Below, in pieces: positions 22,257 through 33,167 of a stretch of DNA of 64,000 bases. The DNA is from Isoetes taiwanensis (taxonomy: Eukaryota > Streptophyta > Lycopodiopsida > Isoetales > Isoetaceae). The DNA is taken from positions 18,012,652 to 18,076,651 of the forward strand of contig JAJEKV010000014.1 of assembly GCA_021234155.1 (NCBI GenBank), given 5' to 3'. How positions within the stretch are numbered: position 1 is the stretch's first letter; the number at the start of each line of letters is the position of its first letter. The notes below the pieces were generated by a model. The model made no database searches. It was given only the letters and a program-made list of their open reading frames with translations, and was not told the DNA's origin. A program made the translations under genes and the position numbers.

Positions 22257-22465
22257 ATGGATCTCCCGCAACTCCAAATGTTTATGTACGCTGCAGAGGC
22301 CCCCCGTGAGCTTCTATAGTGCAAGTTCCTAGTAAGACGTATGATGGCTTTGCTTTGTCTCATTGTTAGTAGCAGTTGTGTATCTTGCTTCTAAATGTTA
22401 GTGTATTGTATCAGTAAGCATGATAGTTCCTAGGATCGACCCATGAGGACATGGTTTTAAATTTT

Positions 22466-22475
22466 AGAAGGGAGA
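22466..22475 (+). promoter_or_regulatory. polypurine tract
   Basis: AGAAGGGAGA lies one base before the TG that opens the 3' LTR. Such a purine run primes plus-strand synthesis in LTR retroelements. Confidence 0.75.
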
Positions 22476-22476
22476 T

Positions 22477-23338
22477 TGTAATAGTCCTAGCCCGTTGAAG
22501 GCGAGTATTGTACAATATTTGCACATAATGCATTTACATGATAATCATGTAAGCAAAGGGTTTACAAAAAAGGGAATTTTTGAATGGAGGGCTTTTGGGA
22601 ACTTGACTAATTTGCAAGAGAGGGTTTTGGAGCTTTGTGGTGCTGTGGAGGCCAAAGCTTGAAGAGAATGTATCAAATCTTCTACTTTCAGGTGGGGTTT
22701 GGTGTCAATTGATGGGATTCTACGAGATTGCATATGCGGGCAGGATTTGAGATTTATAAAGCTATCTGTGATTGATAAGGATTCCAAAAGTCATTATTCT
22801 ATAAAAGCTACCATGAATTCATCTGAAGCAAAGCCTATGTTAATAAATTTGTGAAGGCCAACATAAAAAACAGAATTGCAAGAGGGCATGGAAGAATCAA
22901 TCCACAACTGCTAGGAAATGGCTAGATTTTCAGAATAAAGTGTTAATTTGGTTGAATCAAAGATGCGTATGAAGTTTCCGCACCAATTCAAAAGCTTTCA
23001 GAGTTAGATGAAAATAGGTTCTGATCAGACAAGAATTGGTCGAAATTGTAAGGAAAGAGCCAATTTTGGGATTTAAAGTGCCGATTTGCCTTGGAGAGGC
23101 CTTAATTGGAGGATTCGATGCCTTTTGTGAAGCGCCAAGTTGATTGAAGGATTCCAAAAAGTCATTATTCTATAAAAGCTACCATGAATTCCGGATGTCT
23201 GAAGAGGGCATCAATCACAACATTTGATATTTTGTTGCCTTGTTGTCTATGTTTGATATTTATGTCTTGGCCTTATTTCTTAATAGCGTTGTTACTTTGT
23301 GGTCCTCTAATATTAACTTTTGCCGATAAGGTTTGCAA
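22477..23338 (+). mobile_element. 3' LTR, left part
   Basis: Begins TGTAATAGTCCTAGCCCGTT and matches 7128-7979. It contains a private local duplication: AAGGATTCCAAAAGTCATTA occurs at about 22776 and again, slightly altered, at about 23148. The match stops at CCGATA (23333-23338), where a 1.75-kb insert begins. Confidence 0.8.
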
Positions 23339-25089
23339 ATTATCTGTCACTATGATCTTGGCAGTGGTTGATCGAGAAAGGGGGGTTAGGGTTTTGGTAA
23401 GAAATGGGACCTTGGCTTAATGTTTTGGAGTTGCAAAACTCGTGGCGGCTGGCCGGCTGCCGTCCGAGCATGGTGGCTGGCTGATACCAGGATTTGGGAA
23501 GAAGAAGAAGCAGAGAAGCGGGAGAAGCAGAGGAAGCAGAGGAGCTTCTATTTTCTGGCTCTATTTCTGTGGTAGCACCCGCCTTTGTGGCAGCTTTCGC
23601 CTTAGAGACGCCTCACATGTAACGTCTCCGGCGCCTCCCCAATGTGACGTCTCGGGCAAGAATTTTGAGGCGTTCACATGCTGGACTTCAATATTGCTAC
23701 ACCATCACCGGTTTTTGCTACTCCATCACTGTTTTTGCACCACCGAACTTCAAGATTGCTTCAAGATTTTACCTATTGCTGCAGGTGAAGACTAAAAATG
23801 ACAGGAAACGGAGGTCAAGACGTCCAAACGCTGAAGCAGCCGGTCGATCAGGAACTGCTGGAGCAGTTTGACGTCCAACGGTTTGGACGTTGAGCCGCCC
23901 GGCAAAAAACATGAACATGTGAATACTTTTAGAATTACATGTGAAGCGTCCCTTACCAGAGCAGAGTCCCTTATTAGAACGCCTTACCAGAGAAGAGGTT
24001 CTGATTGAATGGTTCTAAGTTAGAACTTTCCTCCTGCTCAGAGCTACTTGTACAACATGGGCGTACAAAACCTCATTTGGCAGCAAATTTGCGGTTTCCT
24101 TTATTTGTAATCGATGTCTTTGCAGTTATGACTCTTGGATTGGCCCATTTTTAGAAACATAGGAAGTGAATATCTTCAATAGGCCTGAGTTCATGTTATT
24201 TGAGGTTTTGGCTGTCCGTCTGAAACAGTTTGTGAACGGCCCTGAAATTGTGAGCGTCCTCTGTTTCTAATGTTGCAGGATAAATCCGGCACTTCCTTTC
24301 TGCTTCGGATTTTGTAGGGCGTGCACAGGATTTCAGGCACTTCAGTGGCAGGTAGGACTTCAGATATAGAAGAACAAATAGAATGGGGCGGTTGATGTGG
24401 AAGCATGCTGAGCCGAGCTGGGTGGTTTGGAGGTTCTTTCTTCTTTTACAATCAACTACAGGGCTTCTGCCTCACTTGGGCGGCATAAAACAGAAGGCTC
24501 TGGAGCCTTATGGAGCCTTCTACTGTGGCCGATTTTTTGCATGAATTCTAGCTATGGCTACTTGGTTTCCAGCTATGGCTATGGTTTCCAGGGATTGTTG
24601 CTGGCGATGGGGCTCAGGATAGACATGACTGTACAAGATAATCCAGGATCTTGTTCGGATGGAGATAAGCCAGGCCTGCCGTATTGCAGTTCTTCTTTGA
24701 GCAAATTTGGGAACCTAGTTTGCTGAGTTTTGTTGTTCAAGCATGTACTTACTGTGCTGAAATTTCTACTGAAATTGCAGTGTTGTTGTGCTAAGACACG
24801 TTCTGAGTAAATGCCAGCTCTTGACTCTAAGTTCTTATCTGTTCTTCACTCTTCTTTGTTCCTATGTGTCTTTTGTGAATGCAATGGTGTTCGTGCATTT
24901 TCTATGTGTATAGATTGAAGTATATCATGTATGTATATACGTATAATAGCCGTATGGGGTGCACAAGCTTATACGTGGGTCTGATGTGGAAATTGCACAG
25001 CCCTTGATTTGGCATATTCATGAAACTATGCTTGGATCCAATGATCCAAAAATAACAATAAGGATAGTGCAATAAGGATAGCATAAGGA
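23339..25089. mobile_element. 1.75-kb unclassified insert with 6-bp TSD
   Basis: Flanked by CCGATA (23333-23338 and 25090-25095); the other LTR reads straight through here. The right end carries repeated AATAAGGATAG units (about 25054-25085), like the short-repeat tails of some non-LTR elements. The interior is GC-richer around 23430-23900 (AGAAGCAGAGAAGCGGGAGA, several GACGTC-like sites) and has no long ORF with a domain that I recognise. It could be a non-autonomous retroposon read left to right. Confidence 0.55.
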
Positions 25090-25095
25090 CCGATA

Positions 25096-26806
25096 TGAAC
25101 TTTGTACCAATGAATAAAGATAGGAATAAGGGATGTGAAGGAAGTAAGTCAGGGAGGGGAATAAGTTCATGACATTAAGTTAGGTGAAAATACGTCTCAT
25201 TTAAACAAATAGGAAAGCATAGAAAAATTTAAGACATATGGGTTGACCGTAATTAGCTCCTGGAGATGGGCTTTATGCTAGAAAGTAGCCTAGTACAGCT
25301 ACAGAGCGTCAATGAAACCTCGACATCAAGGATAATCAAGTTCGGCATCAAATTCGTTTGTGGATCTTGTAAGTATTGTAATGTAAATTGGAAGCTAAGG
25401 AAGTGGTGTTTTAATATAAAGTATTAAAACCATAGCTAAATACATTATTGTAAACGATGGATATTGAGATGGACCATGAGGACTTTTGAATGATAGAGAG
25501 TTGTAAGAAGCTTATTCCAGAACATGGCGATGTCATGTGCCACTGTTGGGATACCAAGGAATGGCTCGGGGAACTTTACATGAGATGTGTGCAGTCCTTC
25601 TAGGCGAAAGAATCCGAAGTTCGTATGGACAAGAGAATTACATGACGGAAAATATAACAAGTTAAAATATCTAATGGATTCCATGGGCTAATATACAAAG
25701 TTATAATCCTTATGGGGGGAACAATATGTGGTGGTAAGTGTTAGAGGTATTGGGACTTATGCCGATCTTTGGACGAGCTACTTTGACATTGTAGGAAAAT
25801 ACCAAGGGATGTAGGCACATGCATAATAAATATCTAATGAACTTCACATGTCTTGATCTTGCATTGTTCCACTGTAGTTTTGGTATTTGATATCTCTTGG
25901 ATCCTCCAGACTGTGGTTTTGGTATTTGATATCTCTTGGATCTTCTGGGGCCGAGCTTCTAGGTTTGGCGGCCTAGGTTGCTCTGGCATGCTCATGTTCA
26001 TCTATGTTTCTCTGTGGTATTCTTGTACTCTGTAACGCCGGGCATGTATTCCTCACAGGCGTAGCTTCCTGGCGAGGTTGTGCGTCAACTCTTGTGATTC
26101 CATGGTAAGAGGTCCTCTAGCGCCAAACATGGACTGGGAAGGGTATGCGCGTACGAGGTTTACCCCACCACTCCCGCTACATGGCTCAAAATGTGTGTTG
26201 GCTGGGCATGTTTATGCTAACAGGGTCTGGATGTAAGCTGGTTAAGCTTCCCATTGTCTCGGAGCTATGTTATGATGTTTTGGCACTTTGACTATGTCTC
26301 TTTGCTTCTGATGCTCATGTCTGATATTTCCTTAGATTATGTTGTCATTGTTTAGCAATGTACTCACATAGAATCTTTTGTTTTGCTTGTGTTTATGTCC
26401 TTGTATCCAAGATTCCAGAGGGTTTTTATGCATGCAGTGGCAGCCAGATATTCCACTTGATCACGAGGACTAAAACTATTGGGTGCACGAGCAATTAATC
26501 CGCAAGGCAGTGGCCAAGTTGATGGCGGCAATGTAGCCGGGGATCGGGGTTGAGTTCCAGTGCTAGAAGCTCCTGTCTGATTTGATCAGTTGTTGTAATC
26601 TCTGTATTGAGAATATTATGGATAGTAAATCTTTGGACTGTTGTAGTCTTGATGGATAAGAATGGATCATTCCCCAATTACAAAATGGAAGATTAAATTC
26701 TTTGCCAATACTGTCACTTTTGTAAAGTTTTTTTTAGCTAGATCTAGCCTTAAGTTTAGACAAGATCCCGAGTTGCCAGGAGGGTCAATTCGGCAAGCTC
26801 GTCATA
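25096..26806 (+). mobile_element. 3' LTR, right part
   Basis: Matches 7975-8573 and then 20143-21089 without a break, which shows the unsplit LTR. It ends CTCGTCATA near 26806, where the 5' LTR has CTCATCACA; the terminal CA has become TA. A 48-bp unit with TTTGATATCTCTTGGATC is present twice (25870-25950). No matching 5-bp flanks were found. Total LTR length without inserts is about 2.4-2.6 kb. Confidence 0.75.
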
Positions 26807-27030
26807 GTGGAGGAGTTGCAGGAAAAAGCGGCTGTTGATATATATCGGGCAGATAACCATATAATACAACGCTGTTTTCCAGTTTTCTTTGGTTTTCGAC
26901 AAAGCTGGATGAGGTAGGAATTCTCATATAAGTAGCAATTTGAGTAGTAACGTTCATAGCTTAGTTATACTGGCTGTATGGGATATTGAACCTATTTTGG
27001 GCCATTGCATGGGAATTTTGGATTGACCTA
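26807..27030. other. flank between two LTR elements
   Basis: The part from about 26980 (CCATTGCATGGGAATTTTGG) is the first internal sequence after the primer-binding site of the minus-strand LTR next to it. The rest is unassigned. Confidence 0.4.
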
Positions 27031-27042
27031 GCTCTGATACCA
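27031..27042 (-). promoter_or_regulatory. primer-binding site on minus strand
   Basis: GCTCTGATACCA is the reverse complement of TGGTATCAGAGC, the initiator-Met tRNA primer site. Its LTR must therefore lie to the right (from about 27045), and the internal region to the left. Confidence 0.8.
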
Positions 27043-27044
27043 AT

Positions 27045-27900
27045 TGATAAGAATTGTCACTTCCTCCTGCAAATTCAACAAATTTAGTTTAAAAAAATCA
27101 AATATATCAGAGGAAAATTCACAAAAATTGGATCTTTTGGCTTGAGAGCACGAGCAAGCAAGCTTTCCGTGGTTCTAACCTATTCCGAGAGAACCTGACA
27201 GAACAACTGTTCTATCTTCTCTTGGTTATTGGCAAAGATATCGGAAGGATAGAAGATGAATTTTGATATGAGACAGAAATAATGGCTAGGCTAGCAATTT
27301 CGTTCTCAAATGATTTAGTTCTCAAATGATTTAGCTCTCAAGCTATCCTGGGTCTTAACTTATATAATTTTGCTTCTACTTACAACTTTCCTAAGATCAA
27401 AATTCGATGCCCTGCAGAATTTATAATGCAGCTTTATATTTGCTTAGATATTTCAGAAAAGGTTAGGACGTCCTTTAAGTAATCTATTTTAAGCAAATTG
27501 ACCTTTAACCATCCCTTTTCTGAATATTTCGGATCATTTTTCAAATTAGATTCTTGGACTGTTTGCAATTTAGGCCCTTGGCCCCGTTATCAAACATCGT
27601 AAAAAATATTTAATTAACAAGTGTTGCATTTACATTAGATATATTCTTTAAGCTTAACTTTGAAGTGTGTACTTTTTGGGATAGACATTCATATGCTTAT
27701 TTGGCTATGAATGGAAATTACATGCTTGTTTAGTGCTCAACCATCAAGTCTTCTGAACTGATCCCTGAGCCTGTGCCGTAACATCTGCCATTCGGCAACC
27801 CAAAAGGAAAACCCGGTTGTATCTAGCCCATAAAATTTTCCCACTAAACGAATCTATCTATACATAGAAAGGATCATTCACATACCCTGTTGTGGATCAT
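27045..27900 (-). mobile_element. LTR (copia-like or unclassified), reverse orientation
   Basis: Left edge fixed by the primer-binding site; on the minus strand the LTR ends CTTATCA. The reverse complement of 27358-27373 reads AAATTATATAAG, a good TATA box for an LTR promoter. The outer end is not defined because no second copy is in the window. No internal coding region remains, so this is a solo or broken copy. Confidence 0.5.
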
Positions 27901-28084
27901 GATTGAATGAATCCAATTTTTCACCCACTTCATCTAATAGTCTAGATTGAGACAATAATTATGTGTTGATTAACTATTAGCAAATTATCATATTACAGAT
28001 GATATTCCGTCTCTTTTGAGCCCTTGAATGCAAGTCAAGATGGCTCGGGAGTCGAATCCCAGCATGATTCCCATGCTCATCCAA

Positions 28085-28122
28085 GCATAGCAACCATCCC
28101 ACACAAGGGATGGCTGCTATGC
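28085..28122. other. 16-bp stem hairpin
   Basis: GCATAGCAACCATCCC, a six-base loop, then GGGATGGCTGCTATGC: 15 of 16 pairs. Upstream GGGAGTCGAATCCCAGC resembles a box B. It could be a SINE part or an arm of a small inverted-repeat element. Confidence 0.5.
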
Positions 28123-28770
28123 CCAGGGGCCGAAGCCCACTAATACATCAAACAAGTTAGTCCTTCTATGAAACATCAATAAAAAATGACTTAACAAATG
28201 ATCTCAAAGTAATTTCAGTTGAGTGGCAATGACACATCATTCCGGATAATGCATGCAGCCAACAAAATCCACTTTCACCACAACCATACATGACCTAAAA
28301 ACAAATTGTACAATGTGTTGAAGGAGACTCAACCAAGCCAAGGAAGTTGAGCTCCCCAACACCAGCATGCTCCTGCAAGCACTACAATAAACATCCACAT
28401 CAACGTGGATCACAAGCTCACATAGAAATAACGAAACATAAACAACAAAGCATAACCACAATAAGGCTCATATGAGAGCACAACATGTGCAACTCAGAAA
28501 CTGGAACACCCAGGTGCTCCCACTCCACAACAGACATGGCACTATCAATGGACATGTAGAATGTCCTGAGCTGTCGCCTGAGCATTGATGAATATTGTCA
28601 TGTATATCAGAACTTGCAGCATCTGCATAATCAGGGCCAGCACGTATCTTGAGATTCGCAGTTGCAGGATGTTGCATGAAGAAAAACTTATACAAAGGAA
28701 CTTGGACCTTAATGATATTGAACCTTTGAGCTTAGACATTATATTATTAAGGTTCAATGGTTATATGGCA
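28123..28770. other. no recognisable gene
   Basis: Only short chance frames on both strands. It precedes the presumed start of the copia 5' LTR. Confidence 0.35.
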
Positions 28771-29177
28771 TGTTGGTTCTAAATATATCCAGCACGATAC
28801 CATTGTAGAAGGTTGAATTTAAATTAGAAGGTTATGACGTGCTCTGGGTTGATTGAAGATGCCAAGGAGGGAACCGATCTTGGAACCAGTCGGTCTGGCA
28901 ATGCGGCCGGATCGACCAAAATAAAACTGATAAATGAATATATAACTATAGAGGTGGATGATTTGAGTATAACCGAATCATGCCCGGACTGTTCAAGGAG
29001 ACAATGCAACTGCTACAGTAATTCGATCATAACCATTTGAATAGTGTATTTTCAATGGTGAAATTATTACTTATATGTCCTTCTGAGATTAATTTATGCT
29101 AATGACCTATATGATGTCTAAGATTGTATAACTTTGTGTTAGTTGTAAACCTGAATACTATATTAGATTTTTTTCCA
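28771..29177 (+). mobile_element. copia 5' LTR (tentative)
   Basis: The right edge is set by the primer site at 29178. The left edge is the TGTTGG at 28771, a guess made from the usual TG start and CA end; no 3' LTR survives to confirm it. TATATAACTATAG at about 28939 could be the promoter. Confidence 0.4.
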
Positions 29178-29191
29178 TTGGTATCAGAGCC
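29178..29191 (+). promoter_or_regulatory. copia primer-binding site
   Basis: TTGGTATCAGAGCC, initiator-Met tRNA type, 11 bases before the gag start codon at 29202. Confidence 0.9.
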
Positions 29192-29201
29192 AGGTTGCAT
29201 A

Positions 29202-30134
29202 ATGTCTACTAGATTTGGTGCTAACCTCTTAAATTCTATAGAAGTATTCAAGGGTGAAGGAGGCTTTCAGATTTGGAAGCAACGCATCAGACAAGTGCTG
29301 GAATTTAAAAAATTATGGTATCTTGTTGACACCAATGCCACAAAATGCTCTGTTGTCTCAGTAAGTGCAGGGAACTCTAATGCAGGGGGGAGTAGCTCCA
29401 GCACAGAAGCTGAAGAATCCACAGTAGGTGGAGGTGCAGGTAGTACTATAAGAGGAACTGTTACTGACACAGCAACAACAGACTTTGATGCAGATGAAAC
29501 CATGAAAATGATGGAAGCTCAGGCAATCATTTGCTCCAAAGTTGGTACAACTATAAAACTGAAACTTAGAGGTATGACTCCAAAGGAAATGTGGGCATAC
29601 ATGATTGAAAATTATGAAGCCAAATCTTCATTACAGATTGACGTGCTGGAAAAACAATTAAGGAAGTTAAAGTTACATGAAAAAGACAACATTACTGACT
29701 TCTTTGAGAAGTTTGATTCCATTATTGCAGATTTGAAGGGAGCAGGAGTTGTTCTTAATGAGGAGTATAAGTTACTAGCAATATCTAGAGCAGTTTCACA
29801 CAATGCTCACCTTGCCACGCTTTTGAGGAATGTAGCTAAATCAAAAGAGCATGCTATCAAAATGGTAAGGACTGAATTTGAACAAGGAAAACTAGATGAT
29901 GATAATGATGACAATGTTGAAGTCTCATTTGCTGGCAAGAATAAATCGAGAAGGAACAATAATTTCAATAAAGGTAAGAAAATAGGACCCTGCTACATTT
30001 GTGACAACTATGGACATCTCAAGGCAGATTGTCCAAAACAGGACAAAGATATTATCTGCTATAATTGTGAAGGGAAGGGACACCTAGCTTCAAACTGCCC
30101 AATTCCTAAGGGACAACTTGCAAAAGGGAAGTGA
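29202..30134 (+). CDS. Ty1/copia gag, intact frame
   Basis: A 310-codon open frame from MSTRFGANLLNS. Gag forms the virus-like particle that packages element RNA. The N-terminal block EVFKGEGGFQIWKQRIRQVL, the LWYLVD box and the helical MTPKEMWAYMIENYEAKSSL region are typical of plant copia gag (UBN2/DUF4219 class). Two CCHC knuckles close it: CYICDNYGHLKADC (about 29992-30033) and CYNCEGKGHLASNC (about 30058-30099), both with perfect spacing. An in-frame ATG exists upstream at 29124, but it lies before the primer site, so 29202 is preferred. The TGA at 30132 separates it from pol, where many copia elements have a single frame. Confidence 0.85.
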   Translation: MSTRFGANLLNSIEVFKGEGGFQIWKQRIRQVLEFKKLWYLVDTNATKCSVVSVSAGNSNAGGSSSSTEAEESTVGGGAGSTIRGTVTDTATTDFDADETMKMMEAQAIICSKVGTTIKLKLRGMTPKEMWAYMIENYEAKSSLQIDVLEKQLRKLKLHEKDNITDFFEKFDSIIADLKGAGVVLNEEYKLLAISRAVSHNAHLATLLRNVAKSKEHAIKMVRTEFEQGKLDDDNDDNVEVSFAGKNKSRRNNNFNKGKKIGPCYICDNYGHLKADCPKQDKDIICYNCEGKGHLASNCPIPKGQLAKGK

Positions 30135-31290
30135 AGGGACAAGAATCAAAGGGAATATAAAAACACGGAAGGGGATGCAGCCAGAGGCAATCCAACACTA
30201 AATATTGCACGAGACCCTCATACTGAAGAAGAGGAAGAAGATGAAAACGCTGAGGTAAGTATGACTGGAGTACTTTCTTTAAGCAAAGTTAAGGATGATC
30301 ATAATTTGATGATAATAGATTCAGGAGCTGAAGGACAGTAACAACATCTTCAAGCATTCTTAAATGCAAAGGAAAAAGGGGTGGACATGTACAATTTGAC
30401 AATGGAGAACTCAAGGAAGTAGAAGATGTTGGGATGCTAGAACTGTTTGATCTAGAAGGAAAGACAGTTGCTCTAAAAGATGTATTGTATATTCCAGGCC
30501 TAGTTAGAAATTTAATATCAGTATGTCAACTTGTAGACCTCGGTTACAAGGTTCTGTTTGAACAGTTACATTGTAAGGTTTTCTACAATAATAAACTCAT
30601 GTTTCTTGGAAAAAGAGTTGGAAACCTATATGGACTTGATGAGAAACACCTCATACCCACTATAAATCATGTAAGTTGTCCAACTATTAAGACATGGCAT
30701 GAAAGGCTGCGTCATGTTAATACTAAAACTGTTGAATTGCTAGCATACAAGCATGCATGCATTTTTGGAAAGCACAGCAGGCTGCCATTCTGGAATCATA
30801 TAAAAGAGCTAAGGGAATTCTTGATTTGGTTCATACTGATCTGCGTGGACCCTTGAATATAACTAGTCTGTCTGGAAAAAGATATTTCATGACACTGATA
30901 GATGACTTTAGTAGGAAAATCAAGATGTACTGCTTGAAGATTAAAGATGCTGCATTTGATACTTTCCAACAGTATATTAATGAGGTTGAAACTGAAACAG
31001 GGAGAAGGGTCAAATGCCTACGTTCTGACAGAGGAGGAGAGTTCCTCACAGGTGAGTTTAAGCAATACTGCAAGAGAAAGGGAATGAAAAGGCAACTTAC
31101 ATGCAGATATTCCCCCCAATAAAATGGAGTTGCAGAAAGAAAAAACAGAACTATCTTAAATGTAGTAAGGAGCATGCTCAAATTCTCAGGCTTACCAAAC
31201 TTCCTTTGGGAAGAAGCAGTAAAAACCACTGTGCTTGTCCAAAATATCTTGCCATCTATAAGTACTCAAGGTGCTATTCCTGAATGCTAT
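30135..31290 (+). pseudogene. copia protease and integrase, broken
   Basis: After the gag stop, LMIIDSGAEGQ (about 30307-30340) is the aspartic protease site (DSGA). Then VLYIPGLVRNLISVCQLVDL and TWHERLRHVNTKTVELL form the gag-pre-integrase region. The integrase core is in the next frame: LDLVHTDLRGPLN (first Asp), LIDDFSRK, CLRSDRGGEFLTG (second Asp), RYSPQ-stop-NGVAERKNRT (catalytic Glu). Integrase precedes reverse transcriptase, which identifies Ty1/copia. Two frame changes (near 30760 and 30855) and a stop at 31120 inactivate it. Confidence 0.9.
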
Positions 31291-33167
31291 GGTCTAAAAG
31301 GACCCCTGAATATAATAAATTAAGAGCATATGGCTGCCTGGCTTTTATACATGTCCCAGATGAGCTAAGAAAAAAACTTGATGACAAATAACCTATTACT
31401 TACATGGTTGGATATGACGAACAGTAGGCATACAGATTGTATGATCCTAGCAAGAGGAAAATTGTCATAAGCAGAGATGTCATATTTGACAAAAATCAGT
31501 ACTAATTTGCCCAATATTAACCCAACCAATAAAGCAGTTGAAACCAAGCAGGTTGAGATAGTGTATGATGATTCAAGTAAAATTACTAATAAGTTTGATG
31601 TATGTAATGATACAGATGATGAAGAAGACTCAAGAGCTACATCCGCATATGATAATGGAGACACTCAACAGCAAGAACAAGAAATGAGGTCTGAAGCAAG
31701 TGATTCAGCAAACATAAAACCAACAGAACCAAAAGTGCCCAAGAGAAGGAGACTTACATTAATTCAAAAGTTGCAGGAAGGGACAACCATTGATCCAAAT
31801 CTCCATGGACGAGATGAAAAAGGTAAGAGTCGAAGAACTCATGAAAAAGAGATTGAGATAAATGTATTTGAAATTTTAATGCACTTAGATCCTAAAGTTC
31901 CCAAATGCTATGATGATGTTCTAATATCACATGAAAGGATAAATGGCTTAAGGCAATGAAAGATGAACTGTCATCATTTGAAAGGACATATACTTTTGAG
32001 CTCATAGACAGACCTGAGAATAAAAACATAGTGGGTAACAAATGGTTATTTAAGATCAAAACGCGGCCAGATGGAAAGACACCTAGATACAAGGCTAGGT
32101 TGGTTGCACCTGGATTCTCACAAAGAAAAGGTCAAGATTATGAGGAGACTTTTTGACCTCTGGTCAGACTAAACAGTTTAAGGATGCTTTTGGCCATAGC
32201 TAATAATTGTGACCTTGAAATCCATCAAATGGATGTCAATACCGCTGTTTTGAATGCCAAACTTGAAGAAGAAGTCTTTATGAGGCAACCACCAGGGTTT
32301 GAACATGGAAATGACAAAGTTTGGAAATTAAAAAGAGTTGTTTAGCAACATAACGATAGCAAAGGGCACAAAATGCTTAGAGCATTGTAAAAGTCTACTG
32401 AACAGAATATTTCAAATGTCTGACTTAGGCGAGCTGACTAAATTCCTTCGTATTGAAGTTAAAAGAGATAGGATCAACAAAACCATAACTCTGACACAGA
32501 AAGGACAGATTGAAGGCATGCTAATTAAATTTAGGATGCAAGGATGCAATACCAGTAGAACTCCAGCAGCACCAGGACACAAATTGTCAGAACAAATGTG
32601 TCCATAAGATGAGACTGAACGAGAAGAAATGAAACAAACCCTATATAGCTCACTAATTGGTTGTTTATCATATGTGGCCAACTGTACTAGACTTGATATT
32701 GCACATATTGTCAATATGTTGAGTAGATACAATCATGACCCTAGGAAGGATCATTGGACAGCTGCAAAAAGAGTCTTGAGATATTTAAAAGGGACAATGA
32801 ATGAAGATATAACATACTCTACAGAAGATCTATATTTGAAAGCATATTGTGATCCTGATTGGGGTGGAGATCTCGACATGAGAAAGTCCACATCTGGATA
32901 TCTTGTTTTTTATAGGAGGTGTTCCAATTGCTTGAAAATGCAAAAAGCAAAGTGCTATTGCAATGTCAAGTGCTGAGGCTGAGTATACTGCAGCTACTCT
33001 ATGTGCAAAAGAGCTGATATGGGAAAGGAGACTAATATGTGAGCTGGGATATGAACAACCTCATGCTTCAACTATGCTATGTGATATTACCAGCTGCATT
33101 GCAATGTCAAAGGATCCTGTATTCCATGAAAGAACTAAGCATATAGAACTGGAAATGCATTTCATTA
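31291..33167 (+). pseudogene. copia reverse transcriptase and RNase H, deleted
   Basis: RVT_2 reverse transcriptase: AMKDELSSFERTYTFELID (31956 on), NKWLFKIKTRPDGK, YKARLVAPGFSQRKGQDYEE, then a stop, and MDVNTAVLNAKLEEEVFMRQ, PPGFEHGNDKVWKLKR. At about 32337 the sequence jumps to the segment that normally follows the catalytic YVDD box (CLEHCKSLLNRIFQMSDLGE), so the YGLKQ to YVDD part is missing. RNase H follows: YCDPDWGGDLDMRKSTSGYL and SSAEAEYTAATLCAKELIW, then HFIR, where the element stops at 33167. The 3' LTR is absent. Confidence 0.9.
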
